A DNA stretch of 64,000 bases from UBA695 sp042691655 (GTDB taxonomy: Bacteria > Verrucomicrobiota > Verrucomicrobiia > Chthoniobacterales > Chthoniobacteraceae). Of this stretch, positions 44,162 to 52,494 are shown piece by piece; position 1 is the stretch's first letter, and every line of letters starts with the position of its first letter. The stretch lies in contig CP170506.1 of assembly GCA_042691655.1 (NCBI GenBank), positions 4,402,001-4,466,000 of the forward strand, read 5' to 3'. The notes below the pieces were generated by a model that was not told the origin of the DNA, did not search any database, and worked only from the letters and a program-made list of their open reading frames with translations. The translations under genes and the position numbers were made by a program.

Positions 44162-44782
44162 TCAGGGCTGCTGACCGTGTTTCTTTTCGCGTTCTGCCAG
44201 CCTGTGAGCAGTAAAAAGGCTTCTGTTGGTTTTTTGGACACCCCAAGCAGCCGCGAACAACAATATAGACATCCCTAAAGTCTGAGCGGCCAAGGGGAGA
44301 TTATGGGCAAAAAAGCCGATGACATATGCGAAAACGAAGGCAAACATTCCCATGAGGATGCAAAAAAGGCAATAAATCGAGAGACCAAAGACCATGGCAC
44401 GTTCAAACCACCCGAGCCGGAACGAAAGCGCATCAGGATCTTCGTTACGATGCTCCCACGCTTCACATATCTCTGCCGTTGTCGCAAATCCCCTGCGATA
44501 ATATGAAATCAAGCGCCCAATCTCGCCGATTGGGATCGAACACCCAAACATCAACTGGCAGAGTTTCTCTTTTTGAACGTCGTGCCAAAATGTGCTCAGT
44601 TCTGCATCGGCAGAGAATGTCGTCACAGCCGATTGGACAGCCTCTAACTCGTTCCTAGAAAGCTGGGAAAGTTGAGTGCGTCGGTTGAGATACCACGTAG
44701 CCGCGCCAACGAGGGCCGTAGCAACGGCAGCAACCAATCCCGTCATAGGTGCGACCGATTTCAACAAGGTGTCAGTATCCAT
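44162..44782 (-). CDS. Membrane protein of unknown function
   Basis: The protein has 206 residues. An N-terminal helix (MTGLVAAVATALVGAATWYL, about 13-32) and a pair of helices at about 128-185 (FGLSIYCLFCILMGMFAFVFAYVIGFF and LGMSILLFAAAWGV) frame a soluble helical middle ('VQSAVTTFSADAELSTFWHDVQ', 'IGEIGRLISYYRRGFATTAEI'). It is convergent with the GHKL-nuclease gene inside the same element. The layout resembles small membrane proteins that often accompany phage-defence genes, but no domain was recognised and a link is inference. Confidence 0.6.
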   Translation of the reverse strand: MDTDTLLKSVAPMTGLVAAVATALVGAATWYLNRRTQLSQLSRNELEAVQSAVTTFSADAELSTFWHDVQKEKLCQLMFGCSIPIGEIGRLISYYRRGFATTAEICEAWEHRNEDPDALSFRLGWFERAMVFGLSIYCLFCILMGMFAFVFAYVIGFFAHNLPLAAQTLGMSILLFAAAWGVQKTNRSLFTAHRLAEREKKHGQQP

Positions 44783-44866
44783 GGCTCAATAATAAGCGAG
44801 GCGTTGCCGGTGACATAGAGCGTCCGCTCTTTGTTGCGCTTGCTGATGAGGCGAATATCGAAGCGG

Positions 44867-44887
44867 CCCGGCTGGCTCTCGCCAGCT
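44867..44887. repeat. 21-bp stem-loop, copy 2 (no intron)
   Basis: This is an exact copy of 41681-41701. The rest of 44783-45147 holds no recognised gene, only this hairpin and the element's right-end repeats (45036-45054 and 45072-45090). Confidence 0.5.
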
Positions 44888-45147
44888 TTGGGGAGGTTCC
44901 CTATTCCAGAGAAAAAAGTAAAGTCGGAACCGAGGACGCAAAATGAAGCGGGGGCTTTTGTGAGATGCTAAGAGCCAAGACGGGCCAAAGCGGAGAAAAA
45001 AGAACCCGTGGACTATGAGGGAAAATGAAGGATAGACTCATAGTTTTACTCATATTTTTCGCCCTAAAACGCCCGCAAGGCCGATAAATAAAGGACTCCA
45101 GAGGATTTACTCTAGAGAAAGCCAAAAAAGGCTGATAGACAAAGAGT

Positions 45148-45221
45148 TGGAGCGGGTAGCGGGAATCGAACCCGCATAGCCAACTTGGAAGGATGGAGCT
45201 TTACCACTAAGCTATACCCGC
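45148..45221 (-). tRNA. tRNA-Gly (anticodon TCC), carrying attR
   Basis: The minus-strand sequence folds as a tRNA: acceptor GCGGGTA/TACCCGC, D-arm TAGCTTAGTGGTAAAGCT, anticodon loop CTTCCAA (anticodon TCC, Gly), T-arm GCGGG-TTCGATT-CCCGC, discriminator T and an encoded CCA (45148-45150). The 3' 30 bases (45148-45177) duplicate the attL sequence at 33848-33877. The integrated element has therefore entered at the 3' end and left the gene whole. Confidence 0.95.
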
Positions 45222-45362
45222 TTTTTGTATGCCGGATTCCCCTAGGTTTAACCTGCGTTAACCAGGAGACTCCACATTGCGGGCATTTTACCGGCTCTCT
45301 CCCGGTCGCGCAAGCCCAACTTTGCGCTAGGCGTTTTATTAAGCTTTTGTTAAGTAATCCTT

Positions 45363-46094
45363 ATGCGTGTGTTCCCCCGTCTGCTTGTCATCGGCCTCCT
45401 TTGGGGTGGTATTTACTACTTGTTCCAACACGTCAAAGGAATGCAAAGCGCTGAGGATGTCGATAATGCTACGCTTTCTTCGTACTACATGGGCATTGTC
45501 CTTGCCGGGCTGGTTTCGGCCATTATCAGCGGGATTCTGCTGCTGCCGGTGCTGGGTGAGTTCATGGGGAATGTCATTTTCTCCCCGAGCGTCGAGATCG
45601 AAAAGAGCCCCCACTCCGCCGCGCTGGCCAAGCTGGCGGTGGGCGACTACGAAGGGGCTGTGGAGGCTTATAAAGAGGTGTTCGATGACGATCCGAAGGA
45701 TATGCACGCGGCCAATGAAATCGTGCGCCTCTATTGTGAGAAGCTCGGTACGCCCGAACCGGCTTCGGATTTCCTGGTGGGGGTGCTCTCGGCCTCTGAC
45801 CTGACGCCGGAGGAGCGCGCTTTCTTTTCGGAACGGTTCGTGGATATTTGCTGGGGGGTTCAGCGTGACGCGGTTCGCGCCAATGCCATTCTGTCCAAGA
45901 TTGTCGAGGAAATGCCGGAGACTCGCGAGGCGGCCAACGCCACGCACCGGATGGCGGAGATCGAACGCCAGGCGCAGGAGGAGGCCTACCTCGCCGCTCA
46001 GCAGCAGCAGGAATCCGAGGCGGCGCGAGCCGTTCCCTTGCAGGGCGAAGCCGCCCCGCAGGAGGACGCAAACCACCCGGGACCGACGGCCTAA
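45363..46094 (+). CDS. Membrane-anchored TPR-like protein
   Basis: The protein has 243 residues. Two membrane helices lie at about 7-22 (LLVIGLLWGGIYYLF) and 43-65 (YYMGIVLAGLVSAIISGILLLP). The rest is a helical repeat region: 'AALAKLAVGDYEGAVEAYKEVFDDDPKDMHAANEIVRLY' and 'AVRANAILSKIVEEMPETREAANA', followed by a Gln/Glu/Ala-rich tail. It is divergent from the tRNA and convergent with the metallo-hydrolase downstream. A scaffold role is possible. I do not recognise the family. Confidence 0.7.
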   Translation: MRVFPRLLVIGLLWGGIYYLFQHVKGMQSAEDVDNATLSSYYMGIVLAGLVSAIISGILLLPVLGEFMGNVIFSPSVEIEKSPHSAALAKLAVGDYEGAVEAYKEVFDDDPKDMHAANEIVRLYCEKLGTPEPASDFLVGVLSASDLTPEERAFFSERFVDICWGVQRDAVRANAILSKIVEEMPETREAANATHRMAEIERQAQEEAYLAAQQQQESEAARAVPLQGEAAPQEDANHPGPTA

Positions 46095-46116
46095 GGTGTA
46101 GGAAGCTTCGCTGGCG

Positions 46117-46947
46117 CTACTCCGCAACGAAGAAGGGCAGGCAGCCCTGGCTTGTTTTTTTCCGCACGGCGAAGCGCGGCGAGACTTCGTGCTGGGAGGC
46201 ACAGAAGATTTCCATGGCTTCCTGTGCGCCATCGGCGGCCAGGCGGTTGCGCACTTCGGCGAGCGCCATTTGCGGCGAATTGCAGTCGCGGCTCAGGTGG
46301 CAGAGGATGGCCCGGTTGAGGCCGTCTTTGACGAGATCGGCGAGGACGTTGGCGGCGGCGGCGTTGGAGAGGTGCCCGTGGATGGACATGATGCGCTGCT
46401 TGAGTGACCAGGGGCGATGCGGGTCGTTCTGGAGCGTTTTTTCGTCGTGGTTGGTCTCGATGACAAGCGTGCTGACGCCCCGGACGCGTTCCCTGGCGAG
46501 GTTGGTGCATTTGCCCAGGTCGGTGAGGAAGCCGAGGGATTCGTCGCCGCTCTGGAAGGTGAAGCCGACGGGGTCGACGGCGTCGTGCGGGACGCTAAAG
46601 GTGCGCACGCCGATGTCCTTGATACAGAACTCGGCCCCGGCCTGAAACTGGTGGATATTGGGGTGCCCGGCGAGGTGGTCTTTGCGCAAGACTTCGGCGG
46701 TGAGCCGGGTGCAGTAGACGGGGATGGGGGTCTTTTTGCAAAGGACGCGCAGGCCGCCGACGTGGTCGGTGTGTTCGTGGGTGAGGAGGATGGCGTCGAT
46801 GGAGAGCGGATCGACGCCGAGGGTGCCCAGGCGCAGGGTGATCTGCCGGGCGCTCAAGCCGCCATCGACCAACAGGCGGCTGCCGCCCGTCTCGATGAGG
46901 GCGCAGTTCCCGGCACTGCCGCTGCCGAGTAGGGTAATCTGGAACAC
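46117..46947 (-). CDS. MBL-fold metallo-hydrolase, YycJ/WalJ family
   Basis: The protein has 276 residues. It begins 'FQITLLGSGSAGNCALIE' and has the zinc site 'LTHEHTDHVGGL' (HxHxDH), 'SVPHDAVDPVGF', 'GFLTDLGKC' and 'VIETNHDEKTL', then 'SIHGHLSN' and 'ILCHLSRDCN'. This set is typical of the WalJ/YycJ group of nuclease-like beta-lactamase-fold hydrolases. It stands between the TPR-like gene (convergent) and ribF (same strand, gap 43 bases). Confidence 0.88.
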   Translation of the reverse strand: MFQITLLGSGSAGNCALIETGGSRLLVDGGLSARQITLRLGTLGVDPLSIDAILLTHEHTDHVGGLRVLCKKTPIPVYCTRLTAEVLRKDHLAGHPNIHQFQAGAEFCIKDIGVRTFSVPHDAVDPVGFTFQSGDESLGFLTDLGKCTNLARERVRGVSTLVIETNHDEKTLQNDPHRPWSLKQRIMSIHGHLSNAAAANVLADLVKDGLNRAILCHLSRDCNSPQMALAEVRNRLAADGAQEAMEIFCASQHEVSPRFAVRKKTSQGCLPFFVAE

Positions 46948-46990
46948 GCCCGTTATTTAACCGCAAAAAGAGGCGCGGGGCTCGAAAAAT

Positions 46991-47929
46991 TCAGGCTTTT
47001 TTCAGCCCAAGAATCCGCCGGGCCTCGGCGGTGTCGCAGGCGATCTGGGCTTTGAGGGCGTCGAGGTCCTTGAATTTCTGCTCGGGGCGCAGGAAGCCCC
47101 GGAAGTGGACTTCGAGCTCCTCGCCGTAGAGGTCGCCGTCAAAATCGAGGAGGTGAAGCTCCAGCAGGCGCGCGCCGGTGGCGTTGGCGATGGTGGGGCG
47201 GACGCCGATGTTGACGACGCCGGGGAATTGCCGCCCCTGGTGCTCGGCGACGACGGCGTAGACGCCATTGGGCGGGAATTGCTCGTTGTGGACGCTGAGG
47301 TTGGCGGTGGGGAAGCCGAGGGTGCGGCCGATCTGGTCGCCCTGGACGACGCTTCCCTGAAGGGTGTAGTCGCGGCCCAGAAGGAGGGCGGCTTTTTCGA
47401 GGTCGCCTGCTTCGACGGCGGCGCGGATGAGGGTGCTGCTGACGATTTCGCCGCCGACCTCGACGGCTGGGATGCCGATTTCGTCGAAGCCCAGCTCGTC
47501 GCCCATGCGTTTGAGGAGCTGCAAGTTGCCCGCGCGGCCTTTGCCGAATTCCCAGGTGTGGCCGACGCAGATTTCGCGCAGGGGGCGGCAGGCGGCCTGA
47601 AGTTCGCGCACGAAGTGCTCGGGCGGCATGGAGGCGAACTCGCCGGTGAAGGGGACGATGAGCAGATGATGCACGCCCATGCGCTCGATGAGCCGGGCCT
47701 TGTGCCGCGTGGCGGTGAGGAGGCGAGGGGCGTGCTCGGGGCTGGTGACGCGCAGCGGGTGGGGCTTGAAGGTGACGACCACGACGGAGCCCCCGGCTTT
47801 GCGGGCGTCGTCCATGGCGCGGCGGATCACGGCCTGGTGGCCGAGGTGGACGCCGTCAAACACTCCGATGGCCAGAAACACCGGTCCGGGGACGGTGGCG
47901 AGTTCGGCGATGGAGTGGAGAAAGTGCAT
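46991..47929 (-). CDS. ribF: Bifunctional riboflavin kinase/FAD synthetase
   Basis: The protein has 312 residues, a standard length. The N-terminal FAD synthetase has 'AIGVFDGVHLGHQAVI', 'VVVTFKPHPLRV' and 'STLIRAAVEAGD'; the C-terminal riboflavin kinase (about 185-310) has 'GRTLGFPTANLS', 'GVYAVVAEHQG' and 'VVNIGVRPTI'. It turns riboflavin into FMN and then FAD in the cytoplasm. It follows truB, after a spacer carrying a REP-like inverted repeat; the nusA-infB-rbfA-nrnA-truB-ribF order is common in bacteria. Confidence 0.95.
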   Translation of the reverse strand: MHFLHSIAELATVPGPVFLAIGVFDGVHLGHQAVIRRAMDDARKAGGSVVVVTFKPHPLRVTSPEHAPRLLTATRHKARLIERMGVHHLLIVPFTGEFASMPPEHFVRELQAACRPLREICVGHTWEFGKGRAGNLQLLKRMGDELGFDEIGIPAVEVGGEIVSSTLIRAAVEAGDLEKAALLLGRDYTLQGSVVQGDQIGRTLGFPTANLSVHNEQFPPNGVYAVVAEHQGRQFPGVVNIGVRPTIANATGARLLELHLLDFDGDLYGEELEVHFRGFLRPEQKFKDLDALKAQIACDTAEARRILGLKKA

Positions 47930-47941
47930 GGTTCTTTTTTC

Positions 47942-48005
47942 TCACGCAAAGGCGCAACGGCGCAAAAGGGCTTTCTTCTCTTTGCGTCTTTGCGTCTTTG
48001 CGTGA
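47942..48005. repeat. REP-like inverted repeat between truB and ribF
   Basis: The arm TCACGCAAAGGCGCAA (47942-47957) faces TTTGCGTCTTTGCGTGA (47989-48005), with further TTTGCG units between. A related stretch overlaps the start of the TIGR03790 gene at 58597-58627. Such TTTGCG repeats are dispersed intergenic elements. Confidence 0.55.
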
Positions 48006-48029
48006 TTCATTTCCCGTCTCGGATAGAAA

Positions 48030-48752
48030 TTACGCGCCGCGCATCCGCGAGACGGTGGGCAGGCTCAGGATTTTGCTGATGATTTCCGAGCGCGGTTTGT
48101 TTTTGAGGTCGTCGACGGTGACGGCGTGCTCAAGGGTGAATTTGCCGCTCTTGGTGCGGCGCAGGGCCTTCAAGTGCGCGCCGCAGCCGAGGTCGTTGCC
48201 GATGTCGAAGGCGTAGGTGCGCACGTAGAAGCCTTTGCTACAGACGACGCGAAACTCCACTTCGGGCATGGCGATGGCTTTGATCTCGTGGGCGAAGATG
48301 TGGACGAAGCGCGGTTCGCGCGCGACGGTCTTGCCCTGGCGGGCGAGCTTGTAGAGCGGCACGCCGTCTTTCTTGATGGCGGAGACCATCGGCGGCATTT
48401 GGTAGAAGTCGCCGTCGAACTTGGCGAACGCGGCTTCGATGCGCTCGGGGGGCAGCTCGGGCACGGGCCGGGTCTCGGTGATCTGGCCGTCGGCGTCCTG
48501 GCTGTCGGTCATCTCGCCCAGGCGCAGCGTGCCGACGTATTCCTTGTCCTCGCTCATGAGGAGGTCCTGGATCTTCGTGCCGCGGCCGATGACCACGATG
48601 AGGAGCCCGGTGGCCAGCGGATCGAGGGTGCCGCAGTGGCCTACTTTCTTGGTATCGAGTGCGCGGCGGACGATGGCGACCACGTCGTGCGAGGTCATTC
48701 CGGGGGCTTTGTCTACGATGAGGACTCCGTCAAGGCTGGTGGTGGATGGCAT
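48030..48752 (-). CDS. truB: tRNA pseudouridine(55) synthase
   Basis: The protein has 240 residues from the ATG at 48752 (an ATG at 48764 would add four). It overlaps the end of nrnA by 23 bases. Motifs: 'GVLIVDKAPGMTSHDVV', 'GHCGTLDPLATGLL' with the catalytic Asp, 'FYQMPPMVSAIKKDGVPLYKLAR' and 'CSKGFYVRTYAFDIG'. It makes pseudouridine 55 in the T-loop of tRNAs. The short C-terminus lacks a PUA domain. Confidence 0.95.
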   Translation of the reverse strand: MPSTTSLDGVLIVDKAPGMTSHDVVAIVRRALDTKKVGHCGTLDPLATGLLIVVIGRGTKIQDLLMSEDKEYVGTLRLGEMTDSQDADGQITETRPVPELPPERIEAAFAKFDGDFYQMPPMVSAIKKDGVPLYKLARQGKTVAREPRFVHIFAHEIKAIAMPEVEFRVVCSKGFYVRTYAFDIGNDLGCGAHLKALRRTKSGKFTLEHAVTVDDLKNKPRSEIISKILSLPTVSRMRGA

Positions 48753-49719
48753 CTGCAATAGCATTGAGTATGTTGGTTTCGACTTCCTCCAAACGCCCGG
48801 TGACGCGGGCCCCGGCGGCGAGCGTGTGGCCGCCTCCGCCGAACTTGGCGCAGATGGCGCAGACGTCGTGGCGCGGGTCCTTGGAGCGCATGGAGACACG
48901 GACTTTGCCGCCCTCCATTTCTTCCATGAATACGGCGACCTGCACGCCCTCGGTGGAGCGGAGCGTGTCGATGAGGCCCTCGGTGTCGTCGGGCAGGGCC
49001 CCCTCGATGCCGTTGAACGCGGCGCGGGTGAGGGCGAAGCTCGCGACGCGGGCCTCGCACGTGAACTTCATGCCGTTAAGCATGACGCGCATGAGCTCCA
49101 GGCGGCGGCGCGGGTGGGTTTGGAAAAGCTGTTCGGAGATTTTGCCGACGCGCACTCCGGCGCGGATGAGTTCGGCCCCGATCTCGAAGGTGCGGGCGGT
49201 GGTGTTGGAGTATTGGTAGGAGCCGGTGTCGGTGGCGATGGCGGCCCAGAGGTTCTCGGCGATGGCGAGGTTAAAGGGCATGCCGCCTTCGCGGATGAGC
49301 TCGTAGATGACCTGCCCGGTGGCGGGGGCCCCGGCGTCGATGTAGACCAGGTCGCCGTAGCCGGTGTTGGAAACGTGGTGGTCCAGGTTGAGCCAGACGC
49401 GGGCGGAGCGGACGGCGGCTGGGGCGTCGCCCAGGCGCGGGTGCGTGGAGGTGTCGACGGCGATGGCGACGTCGAAGTCCTGGGGCTCGCGCGGCGGCTT
49501 GACGACGAGGTCGGTGCCGGGAAGGAACGCGAGTTTCTCGCCCGGGCCGTCGTCGTTCCATACGGTGACGTCTTTGCCCATCTCGCGCAGGCTCATGGCG
49601 AGGGCGACGGCGCAGCCGATGGCGTCCCCGTCGGGGCGCACGTGGCACATGACGACGAATTTCCGGTTCTGCCGCAGGACGTCGGCAACCTGAAGGAGGG
49701 TGCAGTTACTCTTACTCAT
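48730..49719 (-). CDS. nrnA: DHH-family bifunctional oligoribonuclease/PAP phosphatase
   Basis: The protein has 329 residues. The DHH domain shows 'VVMCHVRPDGDAIG', 'AIAVDTSTHPRLG' and 'NLDHHVSNTGYGDLVYID'; the C-terminal DHHA1 domain ends with 'KFGGGGHTLAAGARV'. These are the metal and substrate sites of NrnA, which breaks down very short RNAs and pAp. It lies between rbfA and truB. The assignment to NrnA rather than another DHH hydrolase rests on length and neighbours. Confidence 0.93.
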   Translation of the reverse strand: MSKSNCTLLQVADVLRQNRKFVVMCHVRPDGDAIGCAVALAMSLREMGKDVTVWNDDGPGEKLAFLPGTDLVVKPPREPQDFDVAIAVDTSTHPRLGDAPAAVRSARVWLNLDHHVSNTGYGDLVYIDAGAPATGQVIYELIREGGMPFNLAIAENLWAAIATDTGSYQYSNTTARTFEIGAELIRAGVRVGKISEQLFQTHPRRRLELMRVMLNGMKFTCEARVASFALTRAAFNGIEGALPDDTEGLIDTLRSTEGVQVAVFMEEMEGGKVRVSMRSKDPRHDVCAICAKFGGGGHTLAAGARVTGRLEEVETNILNAIADAIHHQP

Positions 49720-49839
49720 AGAGAAGCCCTCCGTTGCCTGGGTTCACAAGAAGCGGAGGAGGGGTACGGTACTCCTGTTTCGCCCCCATGGCCCGACTTT
49801 TTTATCTGGGTCAATCCAACCATCCGGGAGATCAAAAGC

Positions 49840-50214
49840 TCAGTCTTTGTGTTCGTCCTCCGGATCGCCGGGCTCTTCCGGGGTCTCGGGAATGTCGAGG
49901 GTTTGCAGGATTTCGAAGATGCGCGCGCTCCGCTCGATGCCTTCGTCGAGGTTGAAGTGGAGCTGCGGGGTGTATTTCAGGATAACGCGCTTGGAGACGG
50001 CTGATTGCAGCTCTTTGCGGTGCTCGTGCAGTTTCGCCATCACGGCCTGGGGGTTATCCCCCAGCACGGAGACGTAGACGTGGGCTTGCTTAAGGTCCGG
50101 GGTAATGTCGACGTCCTGGACGGTGACCAACTGGGTGAAGTGGAACTCGCGACTGATGAGGTCCCCGAGTTCCCGCTTTAACAATTCTCTGACTCGGACA
50201 AGACGATGTTTCAT
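49840..50214 (-). CDS. rbfA: Ribosome-binding factor A
   Basis: The protein has 124 residues. Starting 'MKHRLVRVRELLKRELGDLI', it continues 'VTVQDVDITPDLKQAHVYVSVLGD' and 'LKYTPQLHFNLDEGIERSARIFEIL', which covers the whole single KH-like domain. An acidic tail (ETPEEPGDPEDEHKD) follows. It assists maturation of the 30S subunit. It lies 85 bases after infB, as usual. Confidence 0.95.
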   Translation of the reverse strand: MKHRLVRVRELLKRELGDLISREFHFTQLVTVQDVDITPDLKQAHVYVSVLGDNPQAVMAKLHEHRKELQSAVSKRVILKYTPQLHFNLDEGIERSARIFEILQTLDIPETPEEPGDPEDEHKD

Positions 50215-50298
50215 GGCTTGGAACGAGGGTTCAGGGGAAGGCGGCAGGGCGCTCCAGCTCGATTGCCTGCGCCCGCGTTTGCCTTCCCGCTGAAGCCT

Positions 50299-52464
50299 CT
50301 ACAAGGTTTGGGTGAATTTCTCGAGCGTGTAGCACTCGATGATGTCGCCGGTTTCGTATTCGGTATAATCGCCCAGTTTGATGCCGCATTCCAGTCCGGT
50401 ACGGACTTCTTTGACGTCGTCCTGGAACCGGCGCAGCGTGGCGATGTTGCCATCGTAAACGGCCTGGCGGCGGCGAAGCACGCGAGCCCGGGCGGTGCGG
50501 GCGATGCGGCCGTCGGTGACGGAGCACCCGGCGACGATCCCCTTGGTGAGTTCGAACACCTGCTTGACCTCGGCGTGGCCGATGACGCTTTCGCGCAACT
50601 CCGGCTCAAGGAGACCGGCCATGGCTTCCTTCACTTGGTCAAGGAGTTCGTAAATGATCGAGTAAAGCTTGATCTGCACCTGCTCGCGCTTGGCGGCGGC
50701 GGCGGAGGTGTTCTCGACCTTCACGCCGAAGCCGATGATGACGGCGTTCGAAGCGGTGGCCAGGAGCACGTCGCTCTCGGAGATCGGCCCCACGGCGGAG
50801 TGGATGACGACCAGGGAGACTTTCTTGGATTCGATCTGGCTGAGCGAGGCGACCAGCGCTTCGAGGGAGCCCTGCACGTCGGCTTTGAGGACGATGCGCA
50901 GTTCCTTCTTGGCGTCGGCGGCGAGGCTGGCGAAGAGGTTTTCCAGCGTGGCGCGCCCGCCGCGCGGGACTGCCAGCTTTTCCTCGCGCTGTTCGGCGAG
51001 GCGCTCTTCGGAAAGGGCTTTGGCGGCTTTGTCACTCTCCATGACGAGCAGTTCGTCGCCCGCGTTGGGGAGACCGGCGAAGCCGAGCACTTGCACGGGC
51101 GTGGAGGGCCCGGCGAGTTTGACGTTCTTGCCCTTGTCGTTGATGAGCGATTTGACCTTGCCGGAGTAGTTGCCGCAGATGAAGGGCTCGCCGACTTTAA
51201 GGGTGCCCATGCGCACGAGCACGGTGGCGGTGGGGCCGCGGCCGGGTTCGACCCGGGCTTCGATGACGGTCCCGCGCGGTTCGGCGGACGGGCTGGCTTT
51301 GAGTTCCAGGATTTCCGCCTGGAGCAGGATCATTTCCAGCAGGGTGTCGATGCCGACGCCTTTGACGGCGGAGACGGGACAGGTGATGGTCTCGCCACCC
51401 CAATCTTCGGGCGTGAGGCCCTTTTCCTGGAGCTGGCCTTTGACGCGGTCGACATTAGCGCCGGGCAGGTCGATCTTGTTGATGGCAACGATGATCGGCA
51501 CTTCGGCGGCCTTGGCGTGGTTAAGCGCCTCGATGGTCTGCGGCATGATGCCGTCATCGGCGGCGACGACCAGGACGACGATGTCCGTGACGTTGGCGCC
51601 ACGGGCACGCATCGCGGTGAAGGCGGCGTGGCCCGGGGTGTCGAGGAAGGTGATCGGGTGGCCGTTGTAATCGACGGTGTACGCGCCGATGTGCTGGGTG
51701 ATGCCACCCGCTTCGCCCGCTGCGACGCGGGATTTGCGGATGAAATCCATCAGCGAGGTCTTGCCGTGGTCGACGTGGCCCATGAAGGTCACGATCGGGG
51801 CGCGCAGCTTGAGCTCTTCCTTTTTGGGAGGGGCCGGGGGCTTGGGCGCTTCGACGACGGGCTCGACTTTGTGCACGCCGCCGCCTTCTTTGCGCTTCTC
51901 GCGCTCGAAGACGAAGCCGTGCCTTTTACAAAGGATGGCGGCGATGTCGGGCTCCAACGTGTGGTTGATGGCCGCGAAGATGTTCATGTCCATCAGCTCG
52001 GAGATCAACTGGAAGGGCTTGAGGCCCAGCTGGCTGGCCAGCTCCTTGACGACGATCGGCGGCTTGATGTGGATGCGTTTCTCGTCCGGGATGATCTCCT
52101 CGGGAGCGGGGGCCGGAGCGGCGGGCTCGGCCGGGACTTCGGCCACGGGCTCGGGCTCGACCGGTTCCGGTGCGGGCTCGGGCTGCGCGGGGGCGAGAAT
52201 GCGGGAAATGGGAGGAAGCGCGGAGAAGGGCTTGAAGCCGCTGCCAGTGGTGGTGGCGCGACGGCGGGCGGGCTTGGGCCCGTCGATGAGCGAGACGGTC
52301 TCAGGAGGCGCGGGCTTGGGTTCGACGGGGGCCTTCGGCTCGACGACGGGCTCCGGTTTCTGAGGGCCGCCCGAGGGACGCGGATGTGCGCCGCCGCCTC
52401 CCGTGTTTTTGCGGGGTGCGGGACGTCTTGCGCCTTGGGAATTGGGTGTTGCTCGGGTTGCCAT
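50299..52464 (-). CDS. infB: Translation initiation factor IF-2
   Basis: The protein has 721 residues. A Pro/Ala/Glu-rich N-terminal region (about 1-150) is shorter than in E. coli. The IF2_N block is 'VVKELASQLGLKPFQLISELMDM'. The GTPase domain has G1 'FMGHVDHGKTSL', G3 'FLDTPGHAAF' and G4 'VAINKIDLPG', then domains II-IV ('TVLVRMGTLKVGEPFICG', 'VLKADVQGSLEAL', 'ELTKGIVAGCSVTDG') to the end. It brings initiator tRNA to the 30S subunit. It starts 30 bases after the nusA stop. Confidence 0.97.
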   Translation of the reverse strand: MATRATPNSQGARRPAPRKNTGGGGAHPRPSGGPQKPEPVVEPKAPVEPKPAPPETVSLIDGPKPARRRATTTGSGFKPFSALPPISRILAPAQPEPAPEPVEPEPVAEVPAEPAAPAPAPEEIIPDEKRIHIKPPIVVKELASQLGLKPFQLISELMDMNIFAAINHTLEPDIAAILCKRHGFVFEREKRKEGGGVHKVEPVVEAPKPPAPPKKEELKLRAPIVTFMGHVDHGKTSLMDFIRKSRVAAGEAGGITQHIGAYTVDYNGHPITFLDTPGHAAFTAMRARGANVTDIVVLVVAADDGIMPQTIEALNHAKAAEVPIIVAINKIDLPGANVDRVKGQLQEKGLTPEDWGGETITCPVSAVKGVGIDTLLEMILLQAEILELKASPSAEPRGTVIEARVEPGRGPTATVLVRMGTLKVGEPFICGNYSGKVKSLINDKGKNVKLAGPSTPVQVLGFAGLPNAGDELLVMESDKAAKALSEERLAEQREEKLAVPRGGRATLENLFASLAADAKKELRIVLKADVQGSLEALVASLSQIESKKVSLVVIHSAVGPISESDVLLATASNAVIIGFGVKVENTSAAAAKREQVQIKLYSIIYELLDQVKEAMAGLLEPELRESVIGHAEVKQVFELTKGIVAGCSVTDGRIARTARARVLRRRQAVYDGNIATLRRFQDDVKEVRTGLECGIKLGDYTEYETGDIIECYTLEKFTQTL

Positions 52465-52494
52465 TATTAATTCTAAAAAATGCGGAGGGCTCGG

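Noticed and set aside
45339..46232. A 297-codon minus-strand frame next to the tRNA
   Set aside because: It is antisense to the membrane TPR-like gene at 45363-46094, whose helices and repeats are convincing.
48421..50004. A 527-codon plus-strand frame opposite truB and nrnA
   Set aside because: It runs antisense through two clear genes and has no domain.
50206..52470. A 754-codon plus-strand frame opposite infB
   Set aside because: Its translation is the biased Gly/Asp/Val mirror of a GC-rich coding strand; infB on the minus strand has all IF-2 motifs.
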